Assembly (NCBI GenBank): GCA_038828875.1
Contig: JAWBMQ010000003.1
Coordinates: 1-64,000 of the forward strand
Length of the DNA: 64,000 nt
Source of the DNA: JAWBMQ01 sp038828875
GTDB taxonomy: Archaea > Nanobdellota > Nanobdellia > Woesearchaeales > JAWBMQ01
Direction of reading: 5' to 3'
In this document: positions 42,585-51,109 of the stretch, one piece after another
Layout: every line of letters starts with the position of its first letter
Position numbering within the stretch: position 1 is the stretch's first letter
Made by a program: the position numbers and the translations under genes
The notes under the pieces: generated by a model
The model's input: only the letters and a program-made list of their open reading frames with translations
Database searches by the model: none
Told to the model about the DNA's origin: nothing

Positions 42585-43301
42585 TTGAACTGTAGTAATT
42601 ATAAAATTAATAGATTATTTAAGAATTTTATTTACTTTGGAGTTATTTTAACCTTTATGCTTAGTTTCTATTCTGGTTTTTCTTTTCAAAGATTTTCTAA
42701 TTATGTTACAAAATTAAAGATCGATAATAATGAAATCACAATAAACAAAGAAATTGAAATTGAAAACTATGGGCAAGTTGGTATTGTCCCTGGTGAAATG
42801 ATTTTTAGAATATTAAATGTAAAGGAAAGCGATATTATAAATATAAGTGCTAAAGATGAATTTGGTAATACTTTTCCTGTAAAAATAAATCCATCGGACG
42901 ATTTTGTAGAAGTGGTAGTTGAAAATTATATTCCTATTTTTGCACAATCTAAACAAAAAGTCTTTATAGATTATACAATAAAATCAAATTTAAAAGGTTT
43001 ACTCTTTTATAGTTTTGAATATCCTTTAATGGATACTTCAATTCCAATACAAAATGGAAAAATAATAATTATTCCTGGAAAAAATCTTCATTTAACTTAT
43101 GCCCCTGAAGCAAAATGTGAAAAAAATGAATGCTTCTTTGAAATAAAAAATCAAAAGAACAAGATGGTAGAATTTGAATTATCAAGAATTCCGTTACCTA
43201 AACTAAAAGTTAAAGCGTATTACGTTTTCTGGTATGGTATAATTGCAATGCTATTATTGATTTCGATTTTACAACTTATCATAAGAAAAGTTTTAAAATA
43301 A
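42585..43301 (+). CDS. Hypothetical exported protein, TM at both ends
   Basis: Not recognised. 238 aa with a signal/anchor helix (about residues 15-33), a beta-rich extracytoplasmic domain with one C-x4-C pair, and a C-terminal TM helix (about 215-233) followed by a basic tail. It starts with TTG, preceded by AGGGGG at proper spacing; no ATG fits as well. The beta domain resembles extracellular Ig-like modules of archaeal surface proteins. The next gene follows 8 nt after its stop with the same topology, so they are likely partners. Confidence 0.6.
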   Translation: MNCSNYKINRLFKNFIYFGVILTFMLSFYSGFSFQRFSNYVTKLKIDNNEITINKEIEIENYGQVGIVPGEMIFRILNVKESDIINISAKDEFGNTFPVKINPSDDFVEVVVENYIPIFAQSKQKVFIDYTIKSNLKGLLFYSFEYPLMDTSIPIQNGKIIIIPGKNLHLTYAPEAKCEKNECFFEIKNQKNKMVEFELSRIPLPKLKVKAYYVFWYGIIAMLLLISILQLIIRKVLK

Positions 43302-43309
43302 TTTCAAAA

Positions 43310-45148
43310 ATGAATCTTAAAAAAAAAATTAAAAAAAATAGTATTTTGATTTTGATGTTTTTATTATTCACATGTCTTCCTAGCTTTGCAAATAATGGTT
43401 GTGAAATTGTAGAACTTAAAAATTTTCTAAATACTAAAAATCATATTGAATGTTTAAACATTAGGCAAGAAACTAATTTTTATCAAAAAGAGATAAAAGT
43501 TACAATTGATGGAATAATAACTAAAAGAAACAATGTCTATGAATATGATGCATCTATAACTTTAGATTTGAACATCACTGATTTAGAATTTGAAAAAACC
43601 TTAATAATTCAGACACAGAATAATTATCAAACATTAAGCGTTTCTTGTTCAAATTTTTCCGTGAAGAAAGATGATACTTTTGAATATATTTATTTAGAAC
43701 AACATTTTCAAAAATTTGATAACAATACAAATACCACATACAATGTTTCATTTTTTCCTTCTCAAATAAAATGTAATGTTAAAGGTATTGTTGTTCTTGA
43801 AAATTACTTAACCCCTTTTGAAATTGCATTTAGAAATATAAAAATCATTCCAGTAGCTAAAATTTCAGTACTTAAATCATACATTCCTGAAATTGAAATT
43901 GAAAACGGAACAACAACTAAAGAATTATTACTAAACCAAACAATTCGAGGGGTTGGTGTAAAATTTGAGAATGATAAAAATTATAGCATGAAGTATAACT
44001 TTAAACTTTATCGAGAAATCAATTCTAATAAAACACCTGATTTTGAGAATCTCAAAGAAATATTAAACGGTAGTGTTATTGTTCATAATGCTCATTCTTT
44101 ATTTATAAGCTTTAAGGATGTGTTTTATGAAAATTCAATATATTGGATTGAAGCAGAACCATATTATAATTTGAAGTACAACATAAAAAATAATACTATA
44201 TTAAGAATAATCTATCCATCTGCTCCAGGAGGTACGACTGGTGGAAGTTCTGGGTTCATTATGGAAGAAGTGCAAGATAACAAAAATATCTCTAAAAAAA
44301 ATATTACCGAAGAAGAAGCTGAAGAGTTTTGCATTCCATTATTTTCAAGAAAAGTTTTGGTTGAAGATATTGAAAAAAGAATAATAAAAGTAAGTTATGA
44401 AATCGTAAATCCATGTAAAGAAGAAAAAAACATCATTATTCAAGAGCCTTTACTAGAAAACGGTGCATTGATTGAGATAAGTGAAGGAAAAATTGTAAAT
44501 AAGATCATAACTTTAAACTTAACCTTAAAATCTGATGAAAAAAGAACAATAAGTTACTTAATCAGATATCTAGAAGATGAATCTTTAATTCTTTATCCTT
44601 CTGCAACAGTCAAAGTAGATGATAAAATATATATCATAAACAATGAAATCTTAAAAATGAAGCCTTTTAAAGGAAATGCAATTTTTATTAAGAAAATTAT
44701 AGAATTTATTGAAAACGATTTAGTTAAAATAACCATAGAGATCAACAATTTAGGCGAAAAAACTAATTTTTACATCAAAGATTTATCAAAAACCTATAGC
44801 AGTTTAACTGTTCCATTTTATAAACCAGGAGTTTGGCAAGTAAATTTGCTAGAAAATGAGATGTGGAAAGTACAATACCTAACTACTATAAATGATGAAA
44901 TTTATACTATTCCTCAAGTAATAGGCTTTAGCGGTAAAGTGTTTTTTAGTATAATTTCTAGCACAAAAACAAGCGAAAAATTAGAAATAAAACAACAATC
45001 TACAGAATTAATACCTATTGCAATTCTTATTGGCTCGATTATAGTTCTTAGCGTTTTTACAATTGTTGAAATAACAAAAGCAAAAGAAAGCACAGATTCC
45101 TGGGAAAGTTTAGAGAAATCATTGAAAGATCTCTTCAAAAAACTCTAA
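43310..45148 (+). CDS. Hypothetical large exported protein with C-terminal anchor
   Basis: Not recognised. 612 aa: a signal peptide (basic start, hydrophobic SILILMFLLFTCLPSFA, cleavage near residue 27), about 540 extracytoplasmic beta-rich residues with many N-x-S/T sequons, a Gly/Ser hinge (GGTTGGSSG near 306), and a C-terminal TM helix (about 566-588). The cytoplasmic tail is acidic/basic and ends in LKDLFKKL. The many sequons fit the STT3 glycosylation system. Probably a surface or adhesion protein; no named domain is recognised. Confidence 0.65.
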   Translation: MNLKKKIKKNSILILMFLLFTCLPSFANNGCEIVELKNFLNTKNHIECLNIRQETNFYQKEIKVTIDGIITKRNNVYEYDASITLDLNITDLEFEKTLIIQTQNNYQTLSVSCSNFSVKKDDTFEYIYLEQHFQKFDNNTNTTYNVSFFPSQIKCNVKGIVVLENYLTPFEIAFRNIKIIPVAKISVLKSYIPEIEIENGTTTKELLLNQTIRGVGVKFENDKNYSMKYNFKLYREINSNKTPDFENLKEILNGSVIVHNAHSLFISFKDVFYENSIYWIEAEPYYNLKYNIKNNTILRIIYPSAPGGTTGGSSGFIMEEVQDNKNISKKNITEEEAEEFCIPLFSRKVLVEDIEKRIIKVSYEIVNPCKEEKNIIIQEPLLENGALIEISEGKIVNKIITLNLTLKSDEKRTISYLIRYLEDESLILYPSATVKVDDKIYIINNEILKMKPFKGNAIFIKKIIEFIENDLVKITIEINNLGEKTNFYIKDLSKTYSSLTVPFYKPGVWQVNLLENEMWKVQYLTTINDEIYTIPQVIGFSGKVFFSIISSTKTSEKLEIKQQSTELIPIAILIGSIIVLSVFTIVEITKAKESTDSWESLEKSLKDLFKKL

Positions 45149-45217
45149 AAAAAGCAAATAAATATAAATAATAAGGTTATTTCTTAAGGAAATAAAAGTT
45201 TTTAAAAGGTGAATTTG

Positions 45218-45436
45218 ATGGAAAGAAATAGAAGATTTCAAGGTAGGCGAAGTTTTGCGCCAGTAAAGGTAAATGAAGAGTTAGAGTTAGATATCGTAGC
45301 AGTAGGAAAATCTGGAGACGGAATTGGAAAGAAAGATGGGTTTGTGATCTTCGTGCCAAATACTGCTGAAGGAGATCACGTAAAGGTGAAAATCACAAAG
45401 GTTTCTAAAAAAGTTGCTTTCGCAGAAAAAATATAA
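45218..45436 (+). CDS. TRAM-domain RNA-binding protein
   Basis: 72 aa. A basic N-terminal tail (RNRRFQGRRSF) and one TRAM OB-fold (about 15-70): EELELDIVAVGKSGDGIGKKDGFVIFVPNTAEGDHVKVKITKV. Single TRAM proteins are an archaeal family acting as RNA chaperones, notably in the cold. The start is set by AAAGGTGA 6 nt before this ATG; the GTG 9 nt upstream is part of the ribosome site. Confidence 0.93.
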   Translation: MERNRRFQGRRSFAPVKVNEELELDIVAVGKSGDGIGKKDGFVIFVPNTAEGDHVKVKITKVSKKVAFAEKI

Positions 45437-45493
45437 AAAAGTTATGTTCATTCTATCATTAAAAAATAATTTTTTTATTTTTAGTTTTTATTC

Positions 45494-46024
45494 TTAACTT
45501 ATCATAAGATATGCATATTCTTCAGATTCTATTTCTACATCGTCGCTTTCAAAATCAATTTTTCTAAAATTGCTCAGTGCTTTAGCTGCATTTATAGTAT
45601 CTTGCCAATAATATCCCCCTACAAAGATTATATTATTTGAAAATGCTTTTATTCTCCCTTTTCCTGGTTTAAATGGTGCTGAACATCTTAAAGGATACTC
45701 AAAAAGCTCCATAGTAACCATATTAACACAACTTCCACCTATGACTATAGCATTAATATCTTTCAAAGAATCTACATCCTTATCAACTACAAAAGTATAG
45801 ATAAAATTAATTCCTTTGTCAAGATAATATCTTTGCATAGAAGCTAAAATTAAGCTTGCAGCAATACCATCATAGATTTGAGCATTTACTCCTAGGATAA
45901 ACGTAACTTTTGCTGTGTTATCTTTTACAAAATTATTTGGAAACTTAGACAAAATATTTGCATTTACCATAGAAATTGAAATCAAACTCAAAAAGATCAA
46001 AACTAAAATATTTCTAAGTTTCAT
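45494..46024 (-). CDS. Secreted S-layer-like domain protein
   Basis: 176 aa: signal peptide (residues 1-22), then a single alpha/beta domain with F-P-N-N-F-V-K-D-N-T-A-K-V-T-F-I-L-G, I-V-I-G-G-S-C-V-N, a conserved Cys pair, F-K-P-G-K-G-R-I-K and Y-Y-W-Q-D-T-I-N-A-A-K. This pattern matches the domain at the ends of large DPANN/euryarchaeal S-layer proteins (V-G-G-P-C-A-N ... V-A-G-Y-x-A-x-D-T). Here it stands alone without the long beta region or a membrane anchor. A TTATATATAA box about 27 nt upstream suggests a leaderless promoter. Confidence 0.68.
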   Translation of the reverse strand: MKLRNILVLIFLSLISISMVNANILSKFPNNFVKDNTAKVTFILGVNAQIYDGIAASLILASMQRYYLDKGINFIYTFVVDKDVDSLKDINAIVIGGSCVNMVTMELFEYPLRCSAPFKPGKGRIKAFSNNIIFVGGYYWQDTINAAKALSNFRKIDFESDDVEIESEEYAYLMIS

Positions 46025-46080
46025 ATTGTTATTTATAAATATGATGTTATATATAAGTTTTGCGATATTTTTTTGAAAAA

Positions 46081-46088
46081 TTATAAAA
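46081..46088 (+). promoter_or_regulatory. TATA box of radB
   Basis: TTATAAAA centred about 26 nt before the ATG at 46111; leaderless transcript predicted. Confidence 0.55.
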
Positions 46089-46110
46089 ATAATCTGATTT
46101 TCTATTTTTT

Positions 46111-46773
46111 ATGGAAAAGATCACATTTGGAATTTCTTGGCTTGATGAATTAGTTGATGGAATAAAACCTAAACAAATAAATATGATTTATGGTCCTGCT
46201 GGTGTTGGTAAAAGTACTCTTTGTTATATTATTGCAAATAATTATCTAAAATATGAAAATAAAAATATTCTATACATTGACAATGATCATAATTTTTCAG
46301 CTGAAAGAATACTACAAATTAATCAAAATCCCGAAATATTGAAAAGATTCATTGTTGTAAAACCTTCGAATGTTTTAGAATTCCAAAGTTTAATAGATAA
46401 CTTGAATAAGTTCGAAGATGTTGACTTAATTTTCATCGATTCAATTGCATCAATTTATAGAATTGAACTCTATGACAAACAATTGAAAGAAATTTTAGGA
46501 AAAATGTTAAGTGATATAAAAAAATTAAGAGATTTCGTTGAAAAGAATAACAAATTTTTGATTTTGGTTAACCAAATCTACGGAGAAAATGAAAAAGATA
46601 TTTTCGGATACGAAAATGTTCAATACATAGCAAACGTTATTTTTGAAATTTCAAGAAATAATAAAGAAATTAGAAGTATAAAATTAATAAAACATCCTTA
46701 TATAAAGGAGTTTGAAAAAAATTTTAGAATAACAAACAATAGCTTTGAATTAATAGAGGAGTTTGAAGTTTAA
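46111..46773 (+). CDS. radB: RadB-type RecA-like recombination ATPase
   Basis: 220 aa, the short RadA paralogue without the N-terminal helix-hairpin-helix domain. Start I-T-F-G-I-S-W-L-D-E-L, Walker A GPAGVGKST (28-36), YIDNDHNFSAERI, Walker B VDLIFIDSIASIYR (about 108-121), and L-I-L-V-N-Q-I-Y. RadB supports RadA-mediated recombination. It precedes the NFACT gene, whose ATG comes 1 nt after the RadB stop. Confidence 0.88.
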   Translation: MEKITFGISWLDELVDGIKPKQINMIYGPAGVGKSTLCYIIANNYLKYENKNILYIDNDHNFSAERILQINQNPEILKRFIVVKPSNVLEFQSLIDNLNKFEDVDLIFIDSIASIYRIELYDKQLKEILGKMLSDIKKLRDFVEKNNKFLILVNQIYGENEKDIFGYENVQYIANVIFEISRNNKEIRSIKLIKHPYIKEFEKNFRITNNSFELIEEFEV

Positions 46774-46774
46774 T

Positions 46775-47815
46775 ATGATACTTGGAAAAGATTTAGCAAA
46801 CATAGAAGTAAAGGAATTCTGTAAAGAGTTCAAAAAATTTGAAAATTCATACATTGACAAGATTTATTATGAAAACCAAGCTTTAGAAATAAGATTAAAC
46901 CATTCTGAATTAGGTAAAATCAATTTGTTTTTTTCACACCCATACATTTATTTAACAAGAAAAATTCAGCTTAACAAAACTTTAGGATTTGGTTTAATTT
47001 TGAAAAAATACTTAGAGCATAGCAAAATATTAAGTATTGAACAGCTTGGAAGCGACAGAGTTATTGTCTTAAAACTTTCTAATAAGCTTAGTTTAGTTTT
47101 TGAACTATTTTTTCATGGAAATGTTATGATTTTAGAATCTAATAAAATCTTAGCTCAAAGCAATCCTAAAGGCGGTTCAAAGAAGGAAAAGGAATATTTT
47201 TCGATAGAAAAAAAAGAAGATATATTTTCGATTAGTTTTGATGAATTTAGAAATAAAATGAAAGATAAAGAGTTAGTAAAAGGATTAGCAAATTTCATTG
47301 GAAATGTTTATGCTGAAGAAATCTGTCATAGATTAAAAATCGATAAATTAACTAAAGATTATGAAATTGAAAAAGTGTATGATGAATTTTTAAAATTAAT
47401 TAATGAAGAAAATTTATTCTTATTTTATCCTGAAAAAAATTGTTTTAGTGTTAGAGAGCTGAAAATGTATGAAAATAATGAAAAGGTTCAATTTAATTCT
47501 TTTTCAGAAATGTTAGAAGAAATAAGCAAAAAAGAGATTCAAGATGAAATGATCGAAAAGTACAAAAAAGCTATAGAAATTCAGAGAAAGACAATTGAAG
47601 AATATGAAAATAAAATACAGAATTATGAAAAAACAATAGAAGTGATTTATTCTAATTATCTTCTTCTTGAAAAAATCTTAAAAATAATTAATGAAAATGA
47701 AAACAACGACAAGATCATTGAAGAAATAAACAAAAAATTAGAAGAAAACAAAATCAATATCAGAATAAAAGAAATGGATAAGAAAAACAAAGAATTTTCA
47801 ATTGTTTTTCAATAG
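46775..47815 (+). CDS. NFACT-N domain protein (Tae2/RqcH-like), lacking NFACT-R
   Basis: 346 aa from the ATG at 46775. Residues 1-165 are an NFACT-N domain with LGKINLFFSHPYIYLTRKI, LELFFHGNVMILES-like F-E-L-F-F-H-G-N and a basic N-P-K-G-G-S-K. A helical HhH-like segment follows (about 165-240), then coiled coil to the end (about 250-330). Archaeal relatives are usually about 600-700 aa and carry a C-terminal NFACT-R (DUF814) domain that helps bind tRNA and the stalled 60S/50S subunit. It is absent here and no frame continues downstream. NFACT-N proteins act in ribosome quality control. Confidence 0.75.
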   Translation: MILGKDLANIEVKEFCKEFKKFENSYIDKIYYENQALEIRLNHSELGKINLFFSHPYIYLTRKIQLNKTLGFGLILKKYLEHSKILSIEQLGSDRVIVLKLSNKLSLVFELFFHGNVMILESNKILAQSNPKGGSKKEKEYFSIEKKEDIFSISFDEFRNKMKDKELVKGLANFIGNVYAEEICHRLKIDKLTKDYEIEKVYDEFLKLINEENLFLFYPEKNCFSVRELKMYENNEKVQFNSFSEMLEEISKKEIQDEMIEKYKKAIEIQRKTIEEYENKIQNYEKTIEVIYSNYLLLEKILKIINENENNDKIIEEINKKLEENKINIRIKEMDKKNKEFSIVFQ

Positions 47816-47822
47816 TAATAGA

Positions 47823-48410
47823 TTATTTCTCTTTATTTACAAAAAGATAATGCTTTTCTTCATTACTTTTTAACTCTTCTATAATTCTCTTCACAATCAT
47901 CTTTACTGGATCAGGAAGTAGATCTATTCTATTCTTTATATCTTGAAAGCTTTTAAATGGTTCTATATCCCTTTCATTTAATAACTGACTTAGATGTTTT
48001 TTTCCTAAACCTGGAAGAAGCATTAAAGTATGACTTCTCGCATTTATAGGCGGTGCTGTATTGTAGAAATCTACAAACTTTGATTCATTTTCTAAAACTA
48101 TTTTTTCTACTATATCTTGCAAATTTTTTTGAGCCAAAGGGCTTAATTCATTGAAATCAATCCTATTTAAAATGTGATTAATTTTTTCTCTTTTTCCAGC
48201 TCCAATGTATACTTTTTCACCAATTTCTAAAGTTACACCTGGTTTTGGAATTACTTCAAGCAAGGTAAATTTATCTATGCCTATAACTTGTGCTATTGCT
48301 TTATTCTCAAAACTAGCTAAATCTTTCTTTAACTTACCATTAGGCAAAAAATCCAAAACTATTGCCCATTCTTCTTTAACTATTTTTTCCTTTCCACCCT
48401 CAAATACCAT
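47823..48410 (-). CDS. DUF655 nucleic-acid-binding protein
   Basis: 195 aa. Archaeal DUF655 family: N-terminal EEWAIVLDFLPNG and an OB-like region (A-Q-V-I-G-I-D-K-F-T-L-L-E-V), then a helix-hairpin-helix domain (about 105-180) with N-A-R-S-H-T-L-M-L-L-P-G-L-G-K-K. The start is the third candidate ATG: TTTAAATA (minus strand, 48433-48440) is centred 26 nt upstream, so the longer starts lie upstream of the transcript. The function is unknown; the fold indicates RNA/DNA binding. Confidence 0.85.
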   Translation of the reverse strand: MVFEGGKEKIVKEEWAIVLDFLPNGKLKKDLASFENKAIAQVIGIDKFTLLEVIPKPGVTLEIGEKVYIGAGKREKINHILNRIDFNELSPLAQKNLQDIVEKIVLENESKFVDFYNTAPPINARSHTLMLLPGLGKKHLSQLLNERDIEPFKSFQDIKNRIDLLPDPVKMIVKRIIEELKSNEEKHYLFVNKEK

Positions 48411-48432
48411 AAAAGTAGAAAGAATTCTTAAA

Positions 48433-48440
48433 TATTTAAA
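48433..48440 (-). promoter_or_regulatory. TATA box of the DUF655 gene
   Basis: TTTAAATA on the minus strand, centred about 26 nt before the ATG at 48410. Confidence 0.55.
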
Positions 48441-48478
48441 TTTTACTATATTTAATTCATGCAATTAAGCTAAAAACA

Positions 48479-48973
48479 TTACATCCTAATCCATTCAGTT
48501 TGATAATAGCTAATGCTATTTTCTGAATCAACTATTGCAATTAAAACTTTCTTTCGAGTTGAATGTGCAACTCTATTTTTACTTGAAAAATCTTTCATTT
48601 TTAATGATTCTTTTTCAGTTAAAACATGAACAATCCATTTTGAATGATCTTGCTTAAATTTACCTTTTTCATAAACTCTAAAATCTCCTCCATACTTTAA
48701 ACCTGATTTGATAACATAACCTTTTTCTCTTAAATCTTTAAAAACTAAGTATTTTATAAAAAAATTTTTTTCCTTTTTTCTTCCGTAATCAAGTAGTTCA
48801 TCTATACTAAGAAGCTTGTTTTTCAAATAACATTCTAGCTTTTCTTTCTCAACTAAATAAAGAACTTCATAGAGATTAAGATAAACCTTTCCTTTTTCTA
48901 CTACTCCATATCCTTTATCATAAAAACCTAGATAATCAGTTATTCCAAAATCATCTATCAATTCACATTTCAT
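48479..48973 (-). CDS. endA: tRNA-splicing endonuclease EndA, single-unit (alpha4) type
   Basis: 164 aa. Catalytic triad: Y101 in DFRVYEKG, H110 in QDHSKWIVHV, K131 (or K132) in HSTRKKVL. The length and single catalytic domain indicate a homotetramer, the type that cuts canonical bulge-helix-bulge introns. The window contains such an intron in tRNA-Ile(UAU). The start MKCELIDDFG at 48973 falls within the end of the upstream two-TM gene. Confidence 0.92.
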   Translation of the reverse strand: MKCELIDDFGITDYLGFYDKGYGVVEKGKVYLNLYEVLYLVEKEKLECYLKNKLLSIDELLDYGRKKEKNFFIKYLVFKDLREKGYVIKSGLKYGGDFRVYEKGKFKQDHSKWIVHVLTEKESLKMKDFSSKNRVAHSTRKKVLIAIVDSENSISYYQTEWIRM

Positions 48974-49175
48974 CTTTTCGAAAATAATGAATTCCAAAAA
49001 AAGCAATGATTAAGCTAAAAATTAACAAAAATAATACAAAAATGTTGAAATAATGAATTTCCCTGTTGAAATTGAAGAAATATCCTGCAATGCTTTTCCT
49101 AAACATGAAAACAAAAATAGTAAAAAGTATCAAAAAAAAGATATACAACATTGCTTCATTAATTCTTTTCAACAT
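48963..49175 (-). CDS. Small two-TM membrane protein
   Basis: Not recognised. 70 aa with two hydrophobic helices (about 8-27 and 41-63) and charged ends (FRKDEM). It overlaps the end of the FKBP gene upstream and the endA start downstream, so it belongs to a tightly packed operon. AAGGTTTGA lies ahead of the ATG. No function can be proposed. Confidence 0.5.
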   Translation of the reverse strand: MLKRINEAMLYIFFLILFTIFVFMFRKSIAGYFFNFNREIHYFNIFVLFLLIFSLIIAFFGIHYFRKDEM

Positions 49176-49779
49176 TTTCAAACCTTACTTCTATTTCTAA
49201 GTTTGCATAATTTTTAAAGATTTCTTTTAATCCTTTTTCTAGATTAGAACTAGATTTGCCTTTATACTTTAAAACAATTTTTTGATTCTCTTCTTCGACG
49301 GTTGCATTTAAATTGTATTTTTGAACAATTGCATTAGCAATTTCTAAATTGGTTTCAAATTTTTTAATTATTTTGAAGGTATATTTTAATGTATGATCGC
49401 TCAAAGGATGATTAAAATCTACTGTAACTCTTCCACCATTAACAGATTTTACCCTTGCATATGCTCCGTCTAATTCAAGTGCTAAACCAGGATATGGCTC
49501 GATTTTGTGCTTTCTAAATTCATTAATAGGATATACTTTTATAAGATTTGGATTTCTTTTTCCAAATCCTTTTTCAGGCTGAATTATTATTTCATACTCT
49601 TTACCAACCTCTTTATCTTCCAAAGCTTCATCTAACCCTTTTACAACTTCATTGTTACCTACTTTGATTATAACGTTCTTTGCATTTTTTATTAAATTAG
49701 GATCTGTAGTGTCAAAAACTTCTCCATTTTCTAATTTGCCTGTAAATGAAAGCTCAACAATATCTCCTTTTTTTATCAT
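49159..49779 (-). CDS. FKBP-type peptidyl-prolyl isomerase, SlyD-like
   Basis: 206 aa. An FKBP domain split by an IF chaperone insert: VELSFTGKLENGEVFDTT, VVKGLDEALEDKEVGKEYEI, then the IF region, and GGRVTVDFNHPLSDHTLKYTFKI. A C-terminal extension of about 60 residues follows, as in archaeal long-type FKBPs. Acts on proline bonds and as a folding chaperone in the cytoplasm. GGTGAT precedes the ATG. It follows cytidylate kinase in the operon. Confidence 0.92.
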   Translation of the reverse strand: MIKKGDIVELSFTGKLENGEVFDTTDPNLIKNAKNVIIKVGNNEVVKGLDEALEDKEVGKEYEIIIQPEKGFGKRNPNLIKVYPINEFRKHKIEPYPGLALELDGAYARVKSVNGGRVTVDFNHPLSDHTLKYTFKIIKKFETNLEIANAIVQKYNLNATVEEENQKIVLKYKGKSSSNLEKGLKEIFKNYANLEIEVRFENVEKN

Positions 49780-49790
49780 AAAATCACCAA

Positions 49791-50324
49791 TCATAGAAAA
49801 TTTCTTGTTTTTAAAAAATTAACTATCTCATCTACTAATTGTTCAGGTGTCTTATTGCTAGAATTTAAAACTAAATCATAATTTTTTAAATCTAAAAAAT
49901 CAACTCCATATAATGATTTTAATCTATCTCTATCCTCATAATCCCTCATTTGAATATATTTTTTAGCATCGTCTATAGAAAAATATTGTTCTGTAGATCT
50001 TTTATCATTATAGATTCTATTCACTGCAACATCAAAATCTACATCAACAAATAATTTTACTGATTCTGGATGAAAAAAGAATCCTAATCTAGAATCTAAA
50101 ACGATGTTTCCTTGTAATTTTTTTTGATAATCATCCACCATAGTATCGTATTCTTTTCTAACTTTAGATAATTCATTAAATTCATTTATAGATAGATTTA
50201 AACTCTCTGCAATCCTTCTTCTAATTTCTCCAACAGAAAGAAAATCATAATTTAATCTTTCAGCTAGCTTTCTTCCTACTGTTGTTTTTCCACTTCCTGC
50301 TTTTCCGGATATTGTAATTATCAT
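49791..50324 (-). CDS. cmk: Cytidylate kinase, archaeal type
   Basis: 177 aa. P-loop GKAGSGKTT (6-14), L-S-V-G-E-I-R-R as substrate-binding loop, I-V-L-D-S-R-L-G (conserved in archaeal CMK), and LID residues N-D-K-R-S. Phosphorylates CMP/dCMP. A TTTTTTAAATT box about 27 nt upstream of this ATG suggests a leaderless start. It heads the cmk-FKBP-TM-endA set. Confidence 0.92.
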   Translation of the reverse strand: MIITISGKAGSGKTTVGRKLAERLNYDFLSVGEIRRRIAESLNLSINEFNELSKVRKEYDTMVDDYQKKLQGNIVLDSRLGFFFHPESVKLFVDVDFDVAVNRIYNDKRSTEQYFSIDDAKKYIQMRDYEDRDRLKSLYGVDFLDLKNYDLVLNSSNKTPEQLVDEIVNFLKTRNFL

Positions 50325-50358
50325 AACCAAAACAAGAAGAATTAATTTAAAAAAGTTA

Positions 50359-51069
50359 TTAATTTATGATATATCTTGAAAGAAGCTCTTCTTCAACGAA
50401 ATGTAATGAAGAAGGTAAAATCAAACACTGTGGTTTTGGCTTTTTTTCAAAATCAATATTTAGTAACTTTTCATAAGAACCATAATAAATTTTTTCATCC
50501 TCTGTTGCTAATGCACAGCAAGCAACAAATTTATGTTCTTTAAAATCAGATAACTTAATTAGTGCTTCGTTTATATTCATAAACTTATTCTCTTCAGTTT
50601 TTAAATCTAAAAGTATCAAAGTATGTAAATTTGCACTTAAATTTTTCCTAATATATTCAATATAACTTTTACTTTCATGAAAGGGAATTGAAACAATTCT
50701 ACCAAATTTATAAAGTTCTAATCCTGTAATTGATATTGCATTAATTATACTATAATTGTGAATTACTTTGACATTAGGATTTTCTAAAAAAATCGAATGT
50801 GTTGTAGCAATTAAAGGATGACCTATGATTAACAATGCAATGTCTCTATTTTGCGCTTTTTTAATCAACTCTTCTGCTCTTTCTTCTACAAAACTTCTAT
50901 TAACTTTAATTATTTTTTTGTTAATTAATTTTTCAAGATTAAAAATATTTATTCTAGATAAGCTGGTATAAAATTCAAAGTAAACTTCATCGCATTTTTT
51001 CAAAATTTCTATTGCTTTTAAAGAAAGATCAAATTCATCATTCAATCCAGTTCCTATTAAATATAACAT
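50359..51069 (-). CDS. dphB: Diphthine synthase
   Basis: Methylates the modified His of elongation factor 2 using SAM. 236 aa: N-terminal L-Y-L-I-G-T-G-L-N-D-E-F-D-L-S, C-D-E-V-Y-F-E-F-Y-T-S, I-I-G-H-P-L-I-A-T-T-H, and I-S-I-T-G-L-E-L-Y-K-F-G. Slightly short but with all SAM-binding motifs of the tetrapyrrole-methylase fold. It implies that this archaeon makes diphthamide; other dph genes are not in the window. Confidence 0.93.
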   Translation of the reverse strand: MLYLIGTGLNDEFDLSLKAIEILKKCDEVYFEFYTSLSRINIFNLEKLINKKIIKVNRSFVEERAEELIKKAQNRDIALLIIGHPLIATTHSIFLENPNVKVIHNYSIINAISITGLELYKFGRIVSIPFHESKSYIEYIRKNLSANLHTLILLDLKTEENKFMNINEALIKLSDFKEHKFVACCALATEDEKIYYGSYEKLLNIDFEKKPKPQCLILPSSLHFVEEELLSRYIIN

Positions 51070-51109
51070 AAATTCAGAAAAATTCTTTAAAATAAAAAGA
51101 TTTTCAAAG

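Noticed and set aside
47816..48410. A split or frameshifted continuation of the NFACT gene
   Set aside because: No plus-strand frame with NFACT-R features follows; the space is filled by the DUF655 gene on the opposite strand.
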